Source of the DNA: Myxococcales bacterium
GTDB lineage: Bacteria > Myxococcota_A > Polyangia > Polyangiales > Ga0077539
Direction: 5' to 3'
NCBI GenBank assembly: GCA_016793325.1
Contig: JAEUKI010000085.1
Location: 1-64,000, forward strand
Length of the DNA stretch: 64,000 bases
How positions within the stretch are numbered: the first letter of the stretch is position 1; the number at the start of each line of letters is the position of its first letter. The translations under genes and the position numbers were made by a program. The notes beneath the pieces are model-generated. The model saw only the letters and a list, made by a program, of their open reading frames with translations, did not search any database and was not told the DNA's origin. Positions 49,962 through 58,643 of this stretch are shown here, one piece after another.

Positions 49962-51923
49962 ATGCCTGCTGTGTTCGAGCGAGCCTTGGGAGACCCATCG
50001 AGATGGCCCAACTCGCACTGGTGGGTGGACGAGGAAGTCGGCTCGTTCGCGCGCGCTGATCTCGTCACGGAGACGGAGCGCTGGGCGTTCTCTTGGCCTG
50101 CGGATGTCTCGAGGTTCTCGCTGGATTCGATGGGCCGAGAGCGCTCCTGGGCGCTTCCGAACGACGTGCAGATCGGACGGTTCGACGCGCTCTGGCTCGC
50201 AGACGCCACGTTGATCACAGTGCGGCAGCGCGCGCAACGCTGGGTGGTCGAGCGGTGGACGTTGGACGGCCCGGTCGATCATCCCGATGCAACGTGGCGA
50301 TGCATCGCTCTCCTCGAGATCGACGGGGCGGTGCCGCGCTTGGGAACGCGCTCGTGGGACGCTCGCTTTGCGCTCGTGCACGAGAGAGCTCGCGCATGGG
50401 TGATCGACACCCATTCGAAACACGCACACGGTCCGATCGCGCACGGAGAGCTCGCGCTCGACGATCGAGGCGGCTGGGGTATCGCGTTGGTCGACGCGTC
50501 CTGTGCGCGATGGATCACGCCCAGCGGTACACGCCGCTACGCGCACGATGGAACGCTGCTCGAACGCACAGACTTCGCCGCGCGCAATGCCGTGAACTGC
50601 GTCGAGACATTGAGCGCGCGGTACGCGCTGGCGTACTTCCGACAGTGCGAGGGTTATTCGGCGTTCGATCACGCGTTGCTCGATCTCGAAGAGAACCGTT
50701 GGGTCGATCTGGCGTTGAGCGACGCGCCGCAGTGTTGGATGTACGACGGTTTGCTCTACGCGTGGCAACGATGGGACGGGGCGAATCTAGACGTGTTCGA
50801 TCCGCGATCGGGCGAGCGCGTGCGCAGCATCGAGCGCGTGTTTCGAAATGGCGTCGAGCGAGCTCGGCTGACCCTTGGTGGAGAGTCATTGATCGCGATG
50901 GACGTCGACCGATGGGATCGTCACGACCCGCGAACGCTGACGCGCATCGAGCACAACGTCGGCACGAGCCGCGCGAAGACGATCCACTTGTCCCCCAGCG
51001 AAGAGCTCGTCGCGATCGGAAGCGAGCACGCTCTGCGTGTGTTTTCGGTGGTGGACGGAGCTCAACAATTCGAGCACGCATCGGAAGATCGAGAGACGGT
51101 CCTCGCGTGGATGGACGACGGGGCGTTGCTAGTCTCCCGCGAAGAGAGGGATGGGATTCGTCTCGTCGAACTCGTGTTCGACGACGGCGTCGCTCGCGAA
51201 CGGCGGCGCCACCAGGTGCTCACGAGAGATCGAGCGATCGAAGGCGTTTCGCGAAACGGAAGCGCCGTTCTTCTCTCGTCGGGTCGGTGGGAGGACCGGA
51301 CGTGGGCGATACTCGTTCGCGACGACACGGGCGCGTTCGTGGATCGCGCTGTTCCGTTGGCCACCGACGTTCACTACGGACCGACCTTGTTGCAAGAGCC
51401 CGCTTCGCCCGACGCTGTCGCGTCGCTCGACTTGTTCGTGGATCAAGCGTGGACGCGCGTGGACGTGCAGGCTTCCGGAGCGGTGCAACGATCGACTGTC
51501 TCACCGCGCGCCATCGATGGTGGGCATTTCGTGTGTGGCGGAGTTGTGTTCACGGAGCAGCGCGAATCCGAGAGGACATCGTATGCGATGCTCGGTGAAG
51601 CATGCACAAGGCTCACTGTGGACCTTGTTTGGCAGAACCGCGTCGTCGGGTCGAGCGCCGGCGTCTTCGCTGCCTTTCGCGACTATGGGCGGACTGTCCT
51701 GGTGCTCGACTTCCAGGGGCGATTGCGTGCGAGGGTCGAGTTCAGCGCTGAACTCACGGCGGTCGCGCTCAGCGGTGACGGCTCGCGCCTGTTCGTCGCG
51801 ACAAGCGAGTGCGAGGTGGTCGTGTACGGCATCGATGACCCGGATGCCGATTCGCGCGACGCCCGCAGTCTACTCGAGGGCTCGTCTGTCCCGAGTCGCG
51901 CCCCCGCCACGCGGAGGGTGTGA
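49962..51923 (+). CDS. large beta-propeller-like hypothetical protein
   Basis: A 653-residue protein without signal peptide. Trp/Asp-rich strand repeats (for example IHLSPSEELVAIGSEHALRV, TAVALSGDGSRLFVATSEC) point to two WD40-like propellers. It resembles in style the stand-alone propellers at 22667 and 45202. GAGG lies five nt before the ATG at 49962. The final codons and stop lie in the start of the third R3 copy. No function assigned. Confidence 0.65.
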   Translation: MPAVFERALGDPSRWPNSHWWVDEEVGSFARADLVTETERWAFSWPADVSRFSLDSMGRERSWALPNDVQIGRFDALWLADATLITVRQRAQRWVVERWTLDGPVDHPDATWRCIALLEIDGAVPRLGTRSWDARFALVHERARAWVIDTHSKHAHGPIAHGELALDDRGGWGIALVDASCARWITPSGTRRYAHDGTLLERTDFAARNAVNCVETLSARYALAYFRQCEGYSAFDHALLDLEENRWVDLALSDAPQCWMYDGLLYAWQRWDGANLDVFDPRSGERVRSIERVFRNGVERARLTLGGESLIAMDVDRWDRHDPRTLTRIEHNVGTSRAKTIHLSPSEELVAIGSEHALRVFSVVDGAQQFEHASEDRETVLAWMDDGALLVSREERDGIRLVELVFDDGVARERRRHQVLTRDRAIEGVSRNGSAVLLSSGRWEDRTWAILVRDDTGAFVDRAVPLATDVHYGPTLLQEPASPDAVASLDLFVDQAWTRVDVQASGAVQRSTVSPRAIDGGHFVCGGVVFTEQRESERTSYAMLGEACTRLTVDLVWQNRVVGSSAGVFAAFRDYGRTVLVLDFQGRLRARVEFSAELTAVALSGDGSRLFVATSECEVVVYGIDDPDADSRDARSLLEGSSVPSRAPATRRV

Positions 51924-52043
51924 TTGCGGTTCGTGGACAGAGCAGGCCCGGCGCAGCGTTGGAGGTCTCACTGACATCTTCCTGCAAAATCACCAACAAA
52001 ACTCGCGTTGCCGGTGGCTGGGATCCAAGGGGCTCGGCAAGAG
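51916..52043 (+). repeat. R3 element, third diverged copy
   Basis: Starts GGGTGTGATTGCGGTTCGTG (compare GGGTGTGATTGCCGTTCGTG at 40071) and later CCTGCAAAATC...ACAAAACTCGC...ATCCAAGGGG, in the same order and spacing as the left arm at 40133-40200. Identity is highest at 51981-52040. It lies between two convergent genes. Confidence 0.7.
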
Positions 52044-52145
52044 TGCGAAGCGGGACCCTCCCCACCGCCCGCCCACGTACCGCCCCGTACGCCACTTCGC
52101 CCACACACCGCCGCCCTGCACGCTGCCCCCGTTGCTCGCGTCTCG

Positions 52146-53324
52146 CTACCCGTTGCCCTTTCGTCGCAAGGGGCTCTCTGCGTGCTCCCTCTCGATCGCC
52201 GCGCGAATCGCAGGAACCTCTCGCGCGAGAAACGCCCTCACCGCGCGGTCGAGCCGATCGTCTTCGATCCAGTGCGCGCTGAACGTCCGCGTCGGATCGA
52301 ACCCTCGCGCGAGCTTGTGCTCGCCGCCCGCCCCCGGCTCGAAGACGGTCATCCCGCGCGCGATCGCGTCGTCGATCGAGTGGTAGTAGCAGACGTTGAA
52401 GTGCAAGAACGCCCGCTCTTCGAAGGCGCCCCAGTAGCGTCCGTAGAGCTTCTTTCCACGCGAGGCGTTGAACGCACCTGCGATCACCGCGCCGCTCGCG
52501 TCCACAGCGCGCACCCACTCGACGCGATCGCGCCATCGCTCGAGCAGCGCGCGAAAGAAGCGCTCGTTGAGGTACGCCCGGCCCCAGGTGAACTTGTCGA
52601 CCGTCGTGCGATACAAGCGATGGATCTCTGGCGCGAGCGACGGGTCGAGCGACGCTCCCCGGAGCGTCTCGATGCGCATCGCGTCCTTGGCCACCTGCGC
52701 GCGCTCGCGCTTGAGGGCGGCGCGCTTCTTCGCTTGAAATCGTGCGAGAAAATCATCGAACGAGGCGTATCCCTCGTTGTTCCAATGAAACTGCACGCCC
52801 TCGCGGCGGGCGAGGCCGCGGCGCTCGAGCGCGTCGCACTCGGCCTGATGGGGAAAGAGCACGTGCGCCGACGAGAGCTTTCGCTGCGCGACCACGTGTC
52901 GAATCGCAGCCACCGCGAGCTTCGCCGCGTCGTCGAGCGAGAGCGACGCGTGTCGCAACAGCCTCCGCCCCGTCACGGGCGTGAACGGAACGGCCACCAC
53001 GAGCTTCGGGTAGTACTCGATCCCCGCGCGCATCGCGGCGTCCGCCCAGCCCCAATCGAAGACGAACTCGCCCTCCGAGTGCATCTTCTCGTACGCAGGG
53101 AGCGCGAGGATCACCGCGTTGTTCTTGCGCCACACGAGGTGCGACGGGGTCCATCCGCGCTCGGGCGCAGCGCACCCCGCGCGCTCGAGGCACGACAAGA
53201 ACGCGTGCTCGACGAACGGTGAATCGTCGTCCGTGTGGAGCGCGTCCCACTCGCTCGCAGCGACCTGGTCCACCGAAGAGAGCACGTGAAGCGTGGCGCC
53301 ATCGACAGTGAGCGGCTCGATCAT
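52146..53324 (-). CDS. FemAB/GNAT-like acyltransferase (peptidoglycan-type)
   Basis: A 392-residue protein of the bacterial FemAB-like/DUF482 family, with a double-GNAT fold: VLSSVDQVAASEWDALHTDD at the N-terminus, YYPKLVVAVPFTPVTGRRLL, WNNEGYASFDDFLARFQAKK and the C-terminal FNVCYYHSIDDAIARGMTVF with EPGAGGEHKLARGF. Members are annotated as putative N-acyltransferases or peptidoglycan-modifying proteins and the acceptor is mostly unproved. ATG at 53324 precedes the fold directly. R4 locus 3 lies between this start and the next gene. Confidence 0.82.
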   Translation of the reverse strand: MIEPLTVDGATLHVLSSVDQVAASEWDALHTDDDSPFVEHAFLSCLERAGCAAPERGWTPSHLVWRKNNAVILALPAYEKMHSEGEFVFDWGWADAAMRAGIEYYPKLVVAVPFTPVTGRRLLRHASLSLDDAAKLAVAAIRHVVAQRKLSSAHVLFPHQAECDALERRGLARREGVQFHWNNEGYASFDDFLARFQAKKRAALKRERAQVAKDAMRIETLRGASLDPSLAPEIHRLYRTTVDKFTWGRAYLNERFFRALLERWRDRVEWVRAVDASGAVIAGAFNASRGKKLYGRYWGAFEERAFLHFNVCYYHSIDDAIARGMTVFEPGAGGEHKLARGFDPTRTFSAHWIEDDRLDRAVRAFLAREVPAIRAAIEREHAESPLRRKGNG

Positions 53325-53390
53325 CGGGCGCGATCGGTATGCGACGATGCCAGAGATTCGTCGAGGGCTGCTGCGTGACGGAGCGCTCGA

Positions 53391-53484
53391 CGGCAAGTTT
53401 GCCGAGGATCCGGCAGATTTGCCGAACCGCCGGCAAGTTTGCCGACTTGCCTGCAAGTTTGCCGAACCGCCGGCAGGTTTGCCG
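53391..53484. repeat. R4 palindrome array, locus 3 (five units)
   Basis: Five 14-bp units start at 53391, 53411, 53431, 53451 and 53471, an exact 20-bp period. Units: CGGCAAGTTTGCCG (1 and 3), CGGCAGATTTGCCG (2), CTGCAAGTTTGCCG (4), CGGCAGGTTTGCCG (5). The 6-bp spacers differ (AGGATC, AACCGC, ACTTGC, AACCGC). It occupies the gap between two minus-strand genes. Confidence 0.9.
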
Positions 53485-53497
53485 CGGTGGCTCTCGG

Positions 53498-54478
53498 TCA
53501 CTCCTCGAGCAGCCCGAGGACCCGCGCGCGCATTCCGCGCACGGTCGCCTCGCGGAGCGCGGGCGCGAGCGTCGGGGCCATCACCGACGAGAACTCCGTC
53601 GATCGCATCGCGTGAACGAGCGCGTACGCCCGCAGCCGCTCGGGGTCGCTCGCGAACGGATCGCCCCCGTATCCCTGGTAAAACGCAGCTCTCCAGCGCG
53701 CTCGCTCTTCGTCCTCGGCCCACGGAGCCCACGCTCGCTCGAACACGGTCTCGACGTACGCGAGCTCGTAGCGCGGGTCGCCGCCGCTCGCGAACTCCCA
53801 GTCGAGCCACGCGACGATCGAGCCCTGTTGCGCGAGGACGTTCATCGGCTGCGCGTCGCCGTGAAGGAGCCTCGCGGGCCCGTCGTACGCCGCCGCTTGC
53901 ACGAGCGACGCGAGGCGATCTTCGGCGCGACCGAAGAGCTCGGACAAAGGCGAGACGCGCAGCTCTTCGAGCGCGGCGCGCGCGGTCGCTTCGAAGCAAC
54001 GAGACCACGCGTCGAACGCGCCCGCGCCGCCCGTGGTGAGCAGCCCGAAGCCCTGCGCGCTGACGCTGTGAATCGCGCAGAGCCCCGCGCCGAACCGCTC
54101 GAACAGCCGCTCGCGTTCGGGCGCGAGCGCGCTTCGCAGCGCGGACGCCAGCGCGACGCCCTTCACTTCGCGCATCGTGACGACGTCGCACTCTTTGGCG
54201 AGCGCTACGTGCGTGACGCGCGCCGCGGCCACCACGGGAACAGCGCTCTTCAGCCCCGCCGCTTCGATCGCTCGCTCGACGAACGCCTCGCGCTCGATCC
54301 GCCCCGAGCCCGTCTTCGTCAGTCGCACCACGCGCACGAGGCCCTCTTCGGTCTCGACGCGATACACGCGCGAGCGCGCTCCTTGACCGAGCGGCGTGAC
54401 CGAGAAGACCGGCTCGCGGACGATCGCTTCAGCGTCCGCTTGCGAGAGCGTTGGAAGCGACTGCGACGGGTGGATCAC
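53498..54478 (-). CDS. aminoglycoside-phosphotransferase-family kinase
   Basis: A 326-residue APH-type small-molecule kinase. Catalytic loop HGDAQPMNVL with the Asp and Asn of Brenner's motif, then VAWLDWEFASGGDPRYELAY holding the metal-binding Asp. The N-lobe (GQGARSRVYRVETEEGLVRV) has a glycine loop and conserved Lys-equivalent region. Family members phosphorylate aminoglycosides, choline, homoserine or acyl-CoA-linked substrates. GTG start overlaps the SDR stop by 4 bp; paired APH and SDR genes occur in acyl-CoA metabolism, so a lipid-related substrate is plausible. Confidence 0.78.
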   Translation of the reverse strand: MIHPSQSLPTLSQADAEAIVREPVFSVTPLGQGARSRVYRVETEEGLVRVVRLTKTGSGRIEREAFVERAIEAAGLKSAVPVVAAARVTHVALAKECDVVTMREVKGVALASALRSALAPERERLFERFGAGLCAIHSVSAQGFGLLTTGGAGAFDAWSRCFEATARAALEELRVSPLSELFGRAEDRLASLVQAAAYDGPARLLHGDAQPMNVLAQQGSIVAWLDWEFASGGDPRYELAYVETVFERAWAPWAEDEERARWRAAFYQGYGGDPFASDPERLRAYALVHAMRSTEFSSVMAPTLAPALREATVRGMRARVLGLLEE

Positions 54479-55242
54479 ATCGTGAGTCCGCCGTCGACGT
54501 CGTACGTCCTGCCGTTGGCGTAGTCGCACTCGAGGCAGAACTTCACCGCGAGCCAGATGTCCTCGGGCAGTCCGATGCGCCCGACGGGAATCGCCGCCAC
54601 GAGCGCGTCGCGCGCCTTCTGGTTCATCCCCTGGGTCATCGGGGTTTCGATCATCCCCGGCGCGACGGCAGTCACGCGAACGCCGAACGGCGCGAACTCG
54701 CGCGCCCACGTAAACGTGTTCGCGGCGAGCGCAGCCTTGGCCGCGGAGTAGTTCGATTGACCGCGGTTTCCGTGGCGGGCGACGGACGAGATGTTGACCA
54801 CGACGCCGGGCTTCTGGCCGTTGCTCGCCATCTTCGCGACGACGTCGCGCACCATGAAGGTCGCGCCCGTGAGGTTCACGCCGATGACCGCGTCCCACTG
54901 CTCCTTGGTGAGCTTGGTGACTTCGCCCGTCTCGCGAGACTTCTTCACGAGCAGGCCGTCGCGGAGGATCCCCGCGTTGTTGATGAGCCCGTTGAGGCCG
55001 CCCATCGCGGTGAACGCCCAGTCGACGAACGAGCCGATCTCGGCCTCGTCTCCGACGTTGAGCTTTCGCGCGTGAACCTTGCCCTTGAGCCCCTTGGTCT
55101 CTTCGACGAGCGACGCGAGTCCCGCTTCGTCGACGTCGCCTGCGGCGACCTGCGCGCCCGCCTCGGCGAGGCGAACACAGAAGTGACGGCCCATGCCACG
55201 GGCCGAACCCGTGACGACGATCTTGAGGTCTTCGAGCTTCAT
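54475..55242 (-). CDS. short-chain dehydrogenase/reductase
   Basis: A 255-residue classical SDR. Cofactor motif TGSARGMG (11-18), NNAG, and the catalytic Ser in NISSVARHG with YSAAK (Tyr, Lys). The tail PGMIETPMTQGMN and GRTYDVDGGLTM are typical of FabG-like 3-oxoacyl reductases and multifunctional 3-hydroxyacyl-CoA dehydrogenases. It is transcribed ahead of the kinase gene with GTGA overlap. Substrate not determinable. Confidence 0.88.
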   Translation of the reverse strand: MKLEDLKIVVTGSARGMGRHFCVRLAEAGAQVAAGDVDEAGLASLVEETKGLKGKVHARKLNVGDEAEIGSFVDWAFTAMGGLNGLINNAGILRDGLLVKKSRETGEVTKLTKEQWDAVIGVNLTGATFMVRDVVAKMASNGQKPGVVVNISSVARHGNRGQSNYSAAKAALAANTFTWAREFAPFGVRVTAVAPGMIETPMTQGMNQKARDALVAAIPVGRIGLPEDIWLAVKFCLECDYANGRTYDVDGGLTM

Positions 55243-55293
55243 CGGCGCGGGTTCTACCGCCGCGCGACAGCGCCGTCTACAGACCCAGCGCGG

Positions 55294-56628
55294 TCAATTT
55301 CCGAACCCAAATGGGTAGTCGACCTCGACCTCGCCGCCCTCGGGCTGCGGGTAGCGCCACGTTCGCACCTGGTTCTGAACGCACGTCGCGAGCGCCTCGT
55401 TTCGCGTGGTGTTCTCGAGCACGCGCGTGCGCACGACGTGACCGTCGGTCCCGATGCGAACGCGCAGCCGCAGCACGCCGTTGACCTCTTGTCCCCCGCG
55501 CGTGACGCTCGAGTGACAGCTCGAAATCTGCGAGCGGTAGTGCCGATACACGAAGGTAAACGCCGACGGATTGAGCGTTCCGGTCGCGTCCGTCGAGTCG
55601 CCCTCGACGTAGCCCCCCGAGGCCGGCGCGCGCGGACCTCGCGTCCCCGAGACCTCGGTGCCCGCGGACCCGCCGCTGCCGATCTCGCCGCCGCCAGTAC
55701 CCGCGCTCCCCGAGCCGCCCGTGCCGTTTTGCGCGGTGTTTCCCGCGCTCGATCCGCCAGTGCCGCCCGTGCCGCCGGGGCTCCCGCTGCCGTTCGCGCC
55801 CGTCTGCGCGGTCGAACCCGAGCCGTTCGAGGGACGTGTGTTGCCGCCGCCCGCGGTGGTCCCTCCGGAGCCGCCGGTGTTCGATGGCGCCGTCGCGCCG
55901 TTCGAGCCGCCAGAATTACCAGCACCACTATTCGTGTTAGCGCTGTTCTCCGAGCCGCCGCTCGCGCCCGCTCCACCGCTGCCACCGCTGCCACCGCTGC
56001 CGCTGCCGTTGGCGCGGCCTCCGTTGCGCGCTCCGCCGCCACGCGTCCCCGTTGGGTCTGGCGCGTGAGGCAACGAGCGAGGCGTCTCGAGCAGCGCCAC
56101 CGCGGACTCCGACTGCAGCGGCGGCGCGGTGGTGGTCTGCGGACGACTAGATTTCACCGCGCGCCACGCGCCGATGGCGCCGACGAACAAGCTCACGACC
56201 GCGATCCCAGCGCCGCCGAGCACGAGCGTGCGTCGCGACGGTCCCGCCATCGGAACCACCACCGAATCGTCCCCAGGATCCACGAACACCTGCGCGCCGT
56301 GCATCGACGTTCCCGTCTTGCTGATGCGCTTGGGCGAGCCGGTTCCGTGCAGCGTGCTGCCGCCGGTCGAAGGCGCGGTCGCGCCCTGCGCTGCGGGAGA
56401 TGCTTCAGCGACGGCGGCGCTCGAAGGCGTCGCAGCGGGTGCAGGCGCAGCTTCACTCGCTGCGGGCGCGATGGCGGCCGCCGCGATCGCGGGCGAACCA
56501 ATGGGGGCTGTGCGATTGCCGCCCGCGTCGGGATGAACCCCGGGAGCGAACGTCGACAACTTCACGCCACACTCGAGGCAGAACTTCGCAGTCTCGGGGA
56601 GCTGCGACCCACAGGCGGGGCAAAACAC
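55294..56628 (-). CDS. zinc-ribbon protein with TonB-like/AgmX C-terminal domain
   Basis: A 444-residue protein: N-terminal zinc ribbon MFCPACGSQ...CLECG (Cys3, 6, 17, 20), one transmembrane segment (about 131-155), a ~150-residue Gly/Ser/Asn-rich low-complexity linker, and a C-terminal ~95-residue domain with SAFTFVYRHYRSQISSCHSS and VLRLRVRIGTDGHVVRTRVL, matching the AgmX/TonB-like energy-transducer C-termini of myxobacteria, some of which act in gliding motility. The linker would span the periplasm. Cytosolic zinc ribbon and periplasmic C-terminus are the expected topology. Confidence 0.82.
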   Translation of the reverse strand: MFCPACGSQLPETAKFCLECGVKLSTFAPGVHPDAGGNRTAPIGSPAIAAAAIAPAASEAAPAPAATPSSAAVAEASPAAQGATAPSTGGSTLHGTGSPKRISKTGTSMHGAQVFVDPGDDSVVVPMAGPSRRTLVLGGAGIAVVSLFVGAIGAWRAVKSSRPQTTTAPPLQSESAVALLETPRSLPHAPDPTGTRGGGARNGGRANGSGSGGSGGSGGAGASGGSENSANTNSGAGNSGGSNGATAPSNTGGSGGTTAGGGNTRPSNGSGSTAQTGANGSGSPGGTGGTGGSSAGNTAQNGTGGSGSAGTGGGEIGSGGSAGTEVSGTRGPRAPASGGYVEGDSTDATGTLNPSAFTFVYRHYRSQISSCHSSVTRGGQEVNGVLRLRVRIGTDGHVVRTRVLENTTRNEALATCVQNQVRTWRYPQPEGGEVEVDYPFGFGN

Positions 56629-56692
56629 AGGGACACTCTACCCGAAAGCGCACGAGCCGCCACACGCGCTACAGTCGCGCACGACTGTCACG

Positions 56693-57781
56693 ATGAAGCG
56701 CGCACTCAATTTCAACGCCGGACCTGCGGCGATTCCTCTGCCCGCGCTCGAGCGGGCCCGCGACGAGCTCCTCGATTTCAACGGCTCGGGGATGTCCATC
56801 ATGGAGCACTCCCACCGCGGAAAAGACTATGAATCCGTGCACCGCGAGGCCATCGCGCTCTTGCGTCGGCTGCTCGGGGTCTCCGATGCGTACGAGGTTC
56901 TCTTTCTCACCGGCGGCGCGAGCCAACAGTTCGCGCAGGTGCCGATGAACTTCCTCGGCCCCGGCCGCTCGGCGGACTACGTGATCACCGGCGGCTGGAG
57001 CGAGAAGGCGTTCGAAGAAGCGCAGCGCGTAGGGGCCGCGCGCGTGGCGTGCACGACCAAGCGCGATGGGACGTTCACGCGAGTTCCGACGCAGGACGAA
57101 GTGTCGATCGACCCGAGCGCGGCGTACGTCCACGTCACGAGCAACAACACGCTGTACGGAACGCAGTGGCACTGGGACCTCGATCCCAAAGGGCGCCCGC
57201 TCGTGTCGGACATGTCGAGTGACTTTCTCTGGAAGCCCTTCGACGTCAGCCGCTACGACTTCATCTACGCCGGCGCGCAAAAGAACCTCGGCCCCTCGGG
57301 CGTCCTGATCGCGCTCGTGAAGAAGAGCTTTCTCGCCGAGGCGCGCGCGGACATCCCCGTGATCTTTCGGTACGCGACGCACGCGAAGAACGACTCGCTC
57401 TACAACACGCCGCCGACGTTCGCGATCTACATGGTGCGCAACGTGCTCGCGTGGCTCGAGGGCATCGGCGGCCTTCCCGCGATCGAGGCGCGCAACCGCG
57501 AGAAGGCGTCGCTGCTCTACGGAGCGCTCGATCGCAACGAGGGCTTCTACCGATGCCCCGTCGAGCGCGCGTCCCGCTCGACCATGAACGTCGTGTGGCG
57601 CCTCGCGTCCGAAGCGCTCGAAGACCGCTTCGTCGCCGAAGCAAAGACCCACGGAATGATCGGGCTCAAGGGCCACCGCTCCGTCGGCGGGCTGCGCGCG
57701 AGCATCTACAACGCCGTCGACGTCGCCACGGTGAAGGCGCTCGCGGATTTCGTCGACGAGTTCGCGAAGAAGAACGGGTAG
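56693..57781 (+). CDS. serC: phosphoserine aminotransferase
   Basis: A PLP enzyme of serine (and pyridoxine) biosynthesis that converts 3-phosphohydroxypyruvate and glutamate to phosphoserine. The 362-residue product begins NFNAGPAAIP and has GSGMSIMEHSHRGKDYE, TGGASQQFAQVPMN, the PLP lysine in YAGAQKNLGPSG, and the C-terminal GHRSVGGLRASIYNA. Length matches the family. It is followed by the R1 nested palindrome and a convergent gene. No serA nearby. Confidence 0.96.
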   Translation: MKRALNFNAGPAAIPLPALERARDELLDFNGSGMSIMEHSHRGKDYESVHREAIALLRRLLGVSDAYEVLFLTGGASQQFAQVPMNFLGPGRSADYVITGGWSEKAFEEAQRVGAARVACTTKRDGTFTRVPTQDEVSIDPSAAYVHVTSNNTLYGTQWHWDLDPKGRPLVSDMSSDFLWKPFDVSRYDFIYAGAQKNLGPSGVLIALVKKSFLAEARADIPVIFRYATHAKNDSLYNTPPTFAIYMVRNVLAWLEGIGGLPAIEARNREKASLLYGALDRNEGFYRCPVERASRSTMNVVWRLASEALEDRFVAEAKTHGMIGLKGHRSVGGLRASIYNAVDVATVKALADFVDEFAKKNG

Positions 57782-57788
57782 TCGATTT

Positions 57789-58009
57789 GGGGACGGTGCT
57801 CTGATCCTCACATTCGAGATCCGCCGCATCGTGAGCCAGGCCAATCGTATCGGACACAAAGGTACTTATTGCCAGCGTGACGATTGTGCCCCGCGGCGAC
57901 TTGCGCGAGGTCACTTCGCGTGCTGGCAATAAGTACCTTTGTGTCCTTTTTGATCTAGCGCATTCGCGATCAGGCGGATTGCAAATGTGAGGATCAGAGC
58001 ACCGTCCCC
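57789..58009. repeat. R1 nested double palindrome (REPIN/MITE-like)
   Basis: Outer arms: a perfect 26-bp inverted repeat at 57789-57814 and 57984-58009, starting GGGGACGGTGCTCTGATCCT. Inner arms: a perfect 25-bp inverted repeat at 57852-57876 and 57922-57946 with the core GGTACTTATTGCCAGC. In the 45-bp centre, GTGAC and GTCAC also pair. Outer arms are the same family as copies A-C at 20770-21144. It fills the space between two convergent genes. Confidence 0.9.
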
Positions 58010-58630
58010 TCAGTCGGCCGCGCGCTGTCTGCGCCTCTTTTCGGGGACGCCCGTGCCGAACTTCACCGCGGCGATCACGCCGAGCACCGAGGCGACCGCG
58101 ACGAGCCACGGGGCGACGCTCAGCGCGACCACGTACCGCTGCGCCCGCGCGAGCCGCAGGTAGCCCGTGCCCATCGCGAACAACGGCAGCACCGACATCA
58201 TGAACAGCAGCGGACGCGACGCGCGCATCGCCCTGCCCGTCGTGCGCGAAAACAAAAACTGCCCCATGAGCGCCGCGGCGATCGGCACCGCGACCACGGT
58301 GAACGACTTGGCCTCGCGCGCGAGCGGCCCCGACTGCAACAACATGTCCGCGAGCGTCACGGGAATCGCGATCGGCTGCGGCGCGATCGTCGACGTCATC
58401 GTCGCAAACGGAACCACCACCGCCGCCATCAACAACGCCGACGCCACGCCCAGCGGGAGCCTCCCGGATTGCCACGCGCGGCCGAGGGGCGTCGCAGCGG
58501 GCTCGATTTCGTGTGCGTCATAGGGGAGCTCGCACACCGGACAGACGCGCGCGGATTCGCGGTCAGCGCCGCAGTGGGGGCAGCGCGAATCGTCGGGAGA
58601 CGCGTGCGCAGGCGGGGACGATTCGGCCAT
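58010..58630 (-). CDS. zinc-ribbon membrane protein
   Basis: A 206-residue protein with an N-terminal zinc ribbon (CPHCGADRESARVCPVCELP, Cys17, 20, 30, 33) and about four transmembrane segments (starting GVASALLMAAVVVPFATM). No family recognised; small zinc-ribbon membrane proteins of this type are common in myxobacteria. Its TGA stop is the first codon after the right R1 arm (58009), so the repeat abuts the gene exactly. Confidence 0.65.
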   Translation of the reverse strand: MAESSPPAHASPDDSRCPHCGADRESARVCPVCELPYDAHEIEPAATPLGRAWQSGRLPLGVASALLMAAVVVPFATMTSTIAPQPIAIPVTLADMLLQSGPLAREAKSFTVVAVPIAAALMGQFLFSRTTGRAMRASRPLLFMMSVLPLFAMGTGYLRLARAQRYVVALSVAPWLVAVASVLGVIAAVKFGTGVPEKRRRQRAAD

Positions 58631-58643
58631 GGACCCGAAGAGA

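Noticed and set aside
53391..53484. R4 array as a CRISPR
   Set aside because: Units are 14-bp palindromes with 6-bp spacers, two of which are identical; no CRISPR has such short repeats and spacers, and no cas gene is present.
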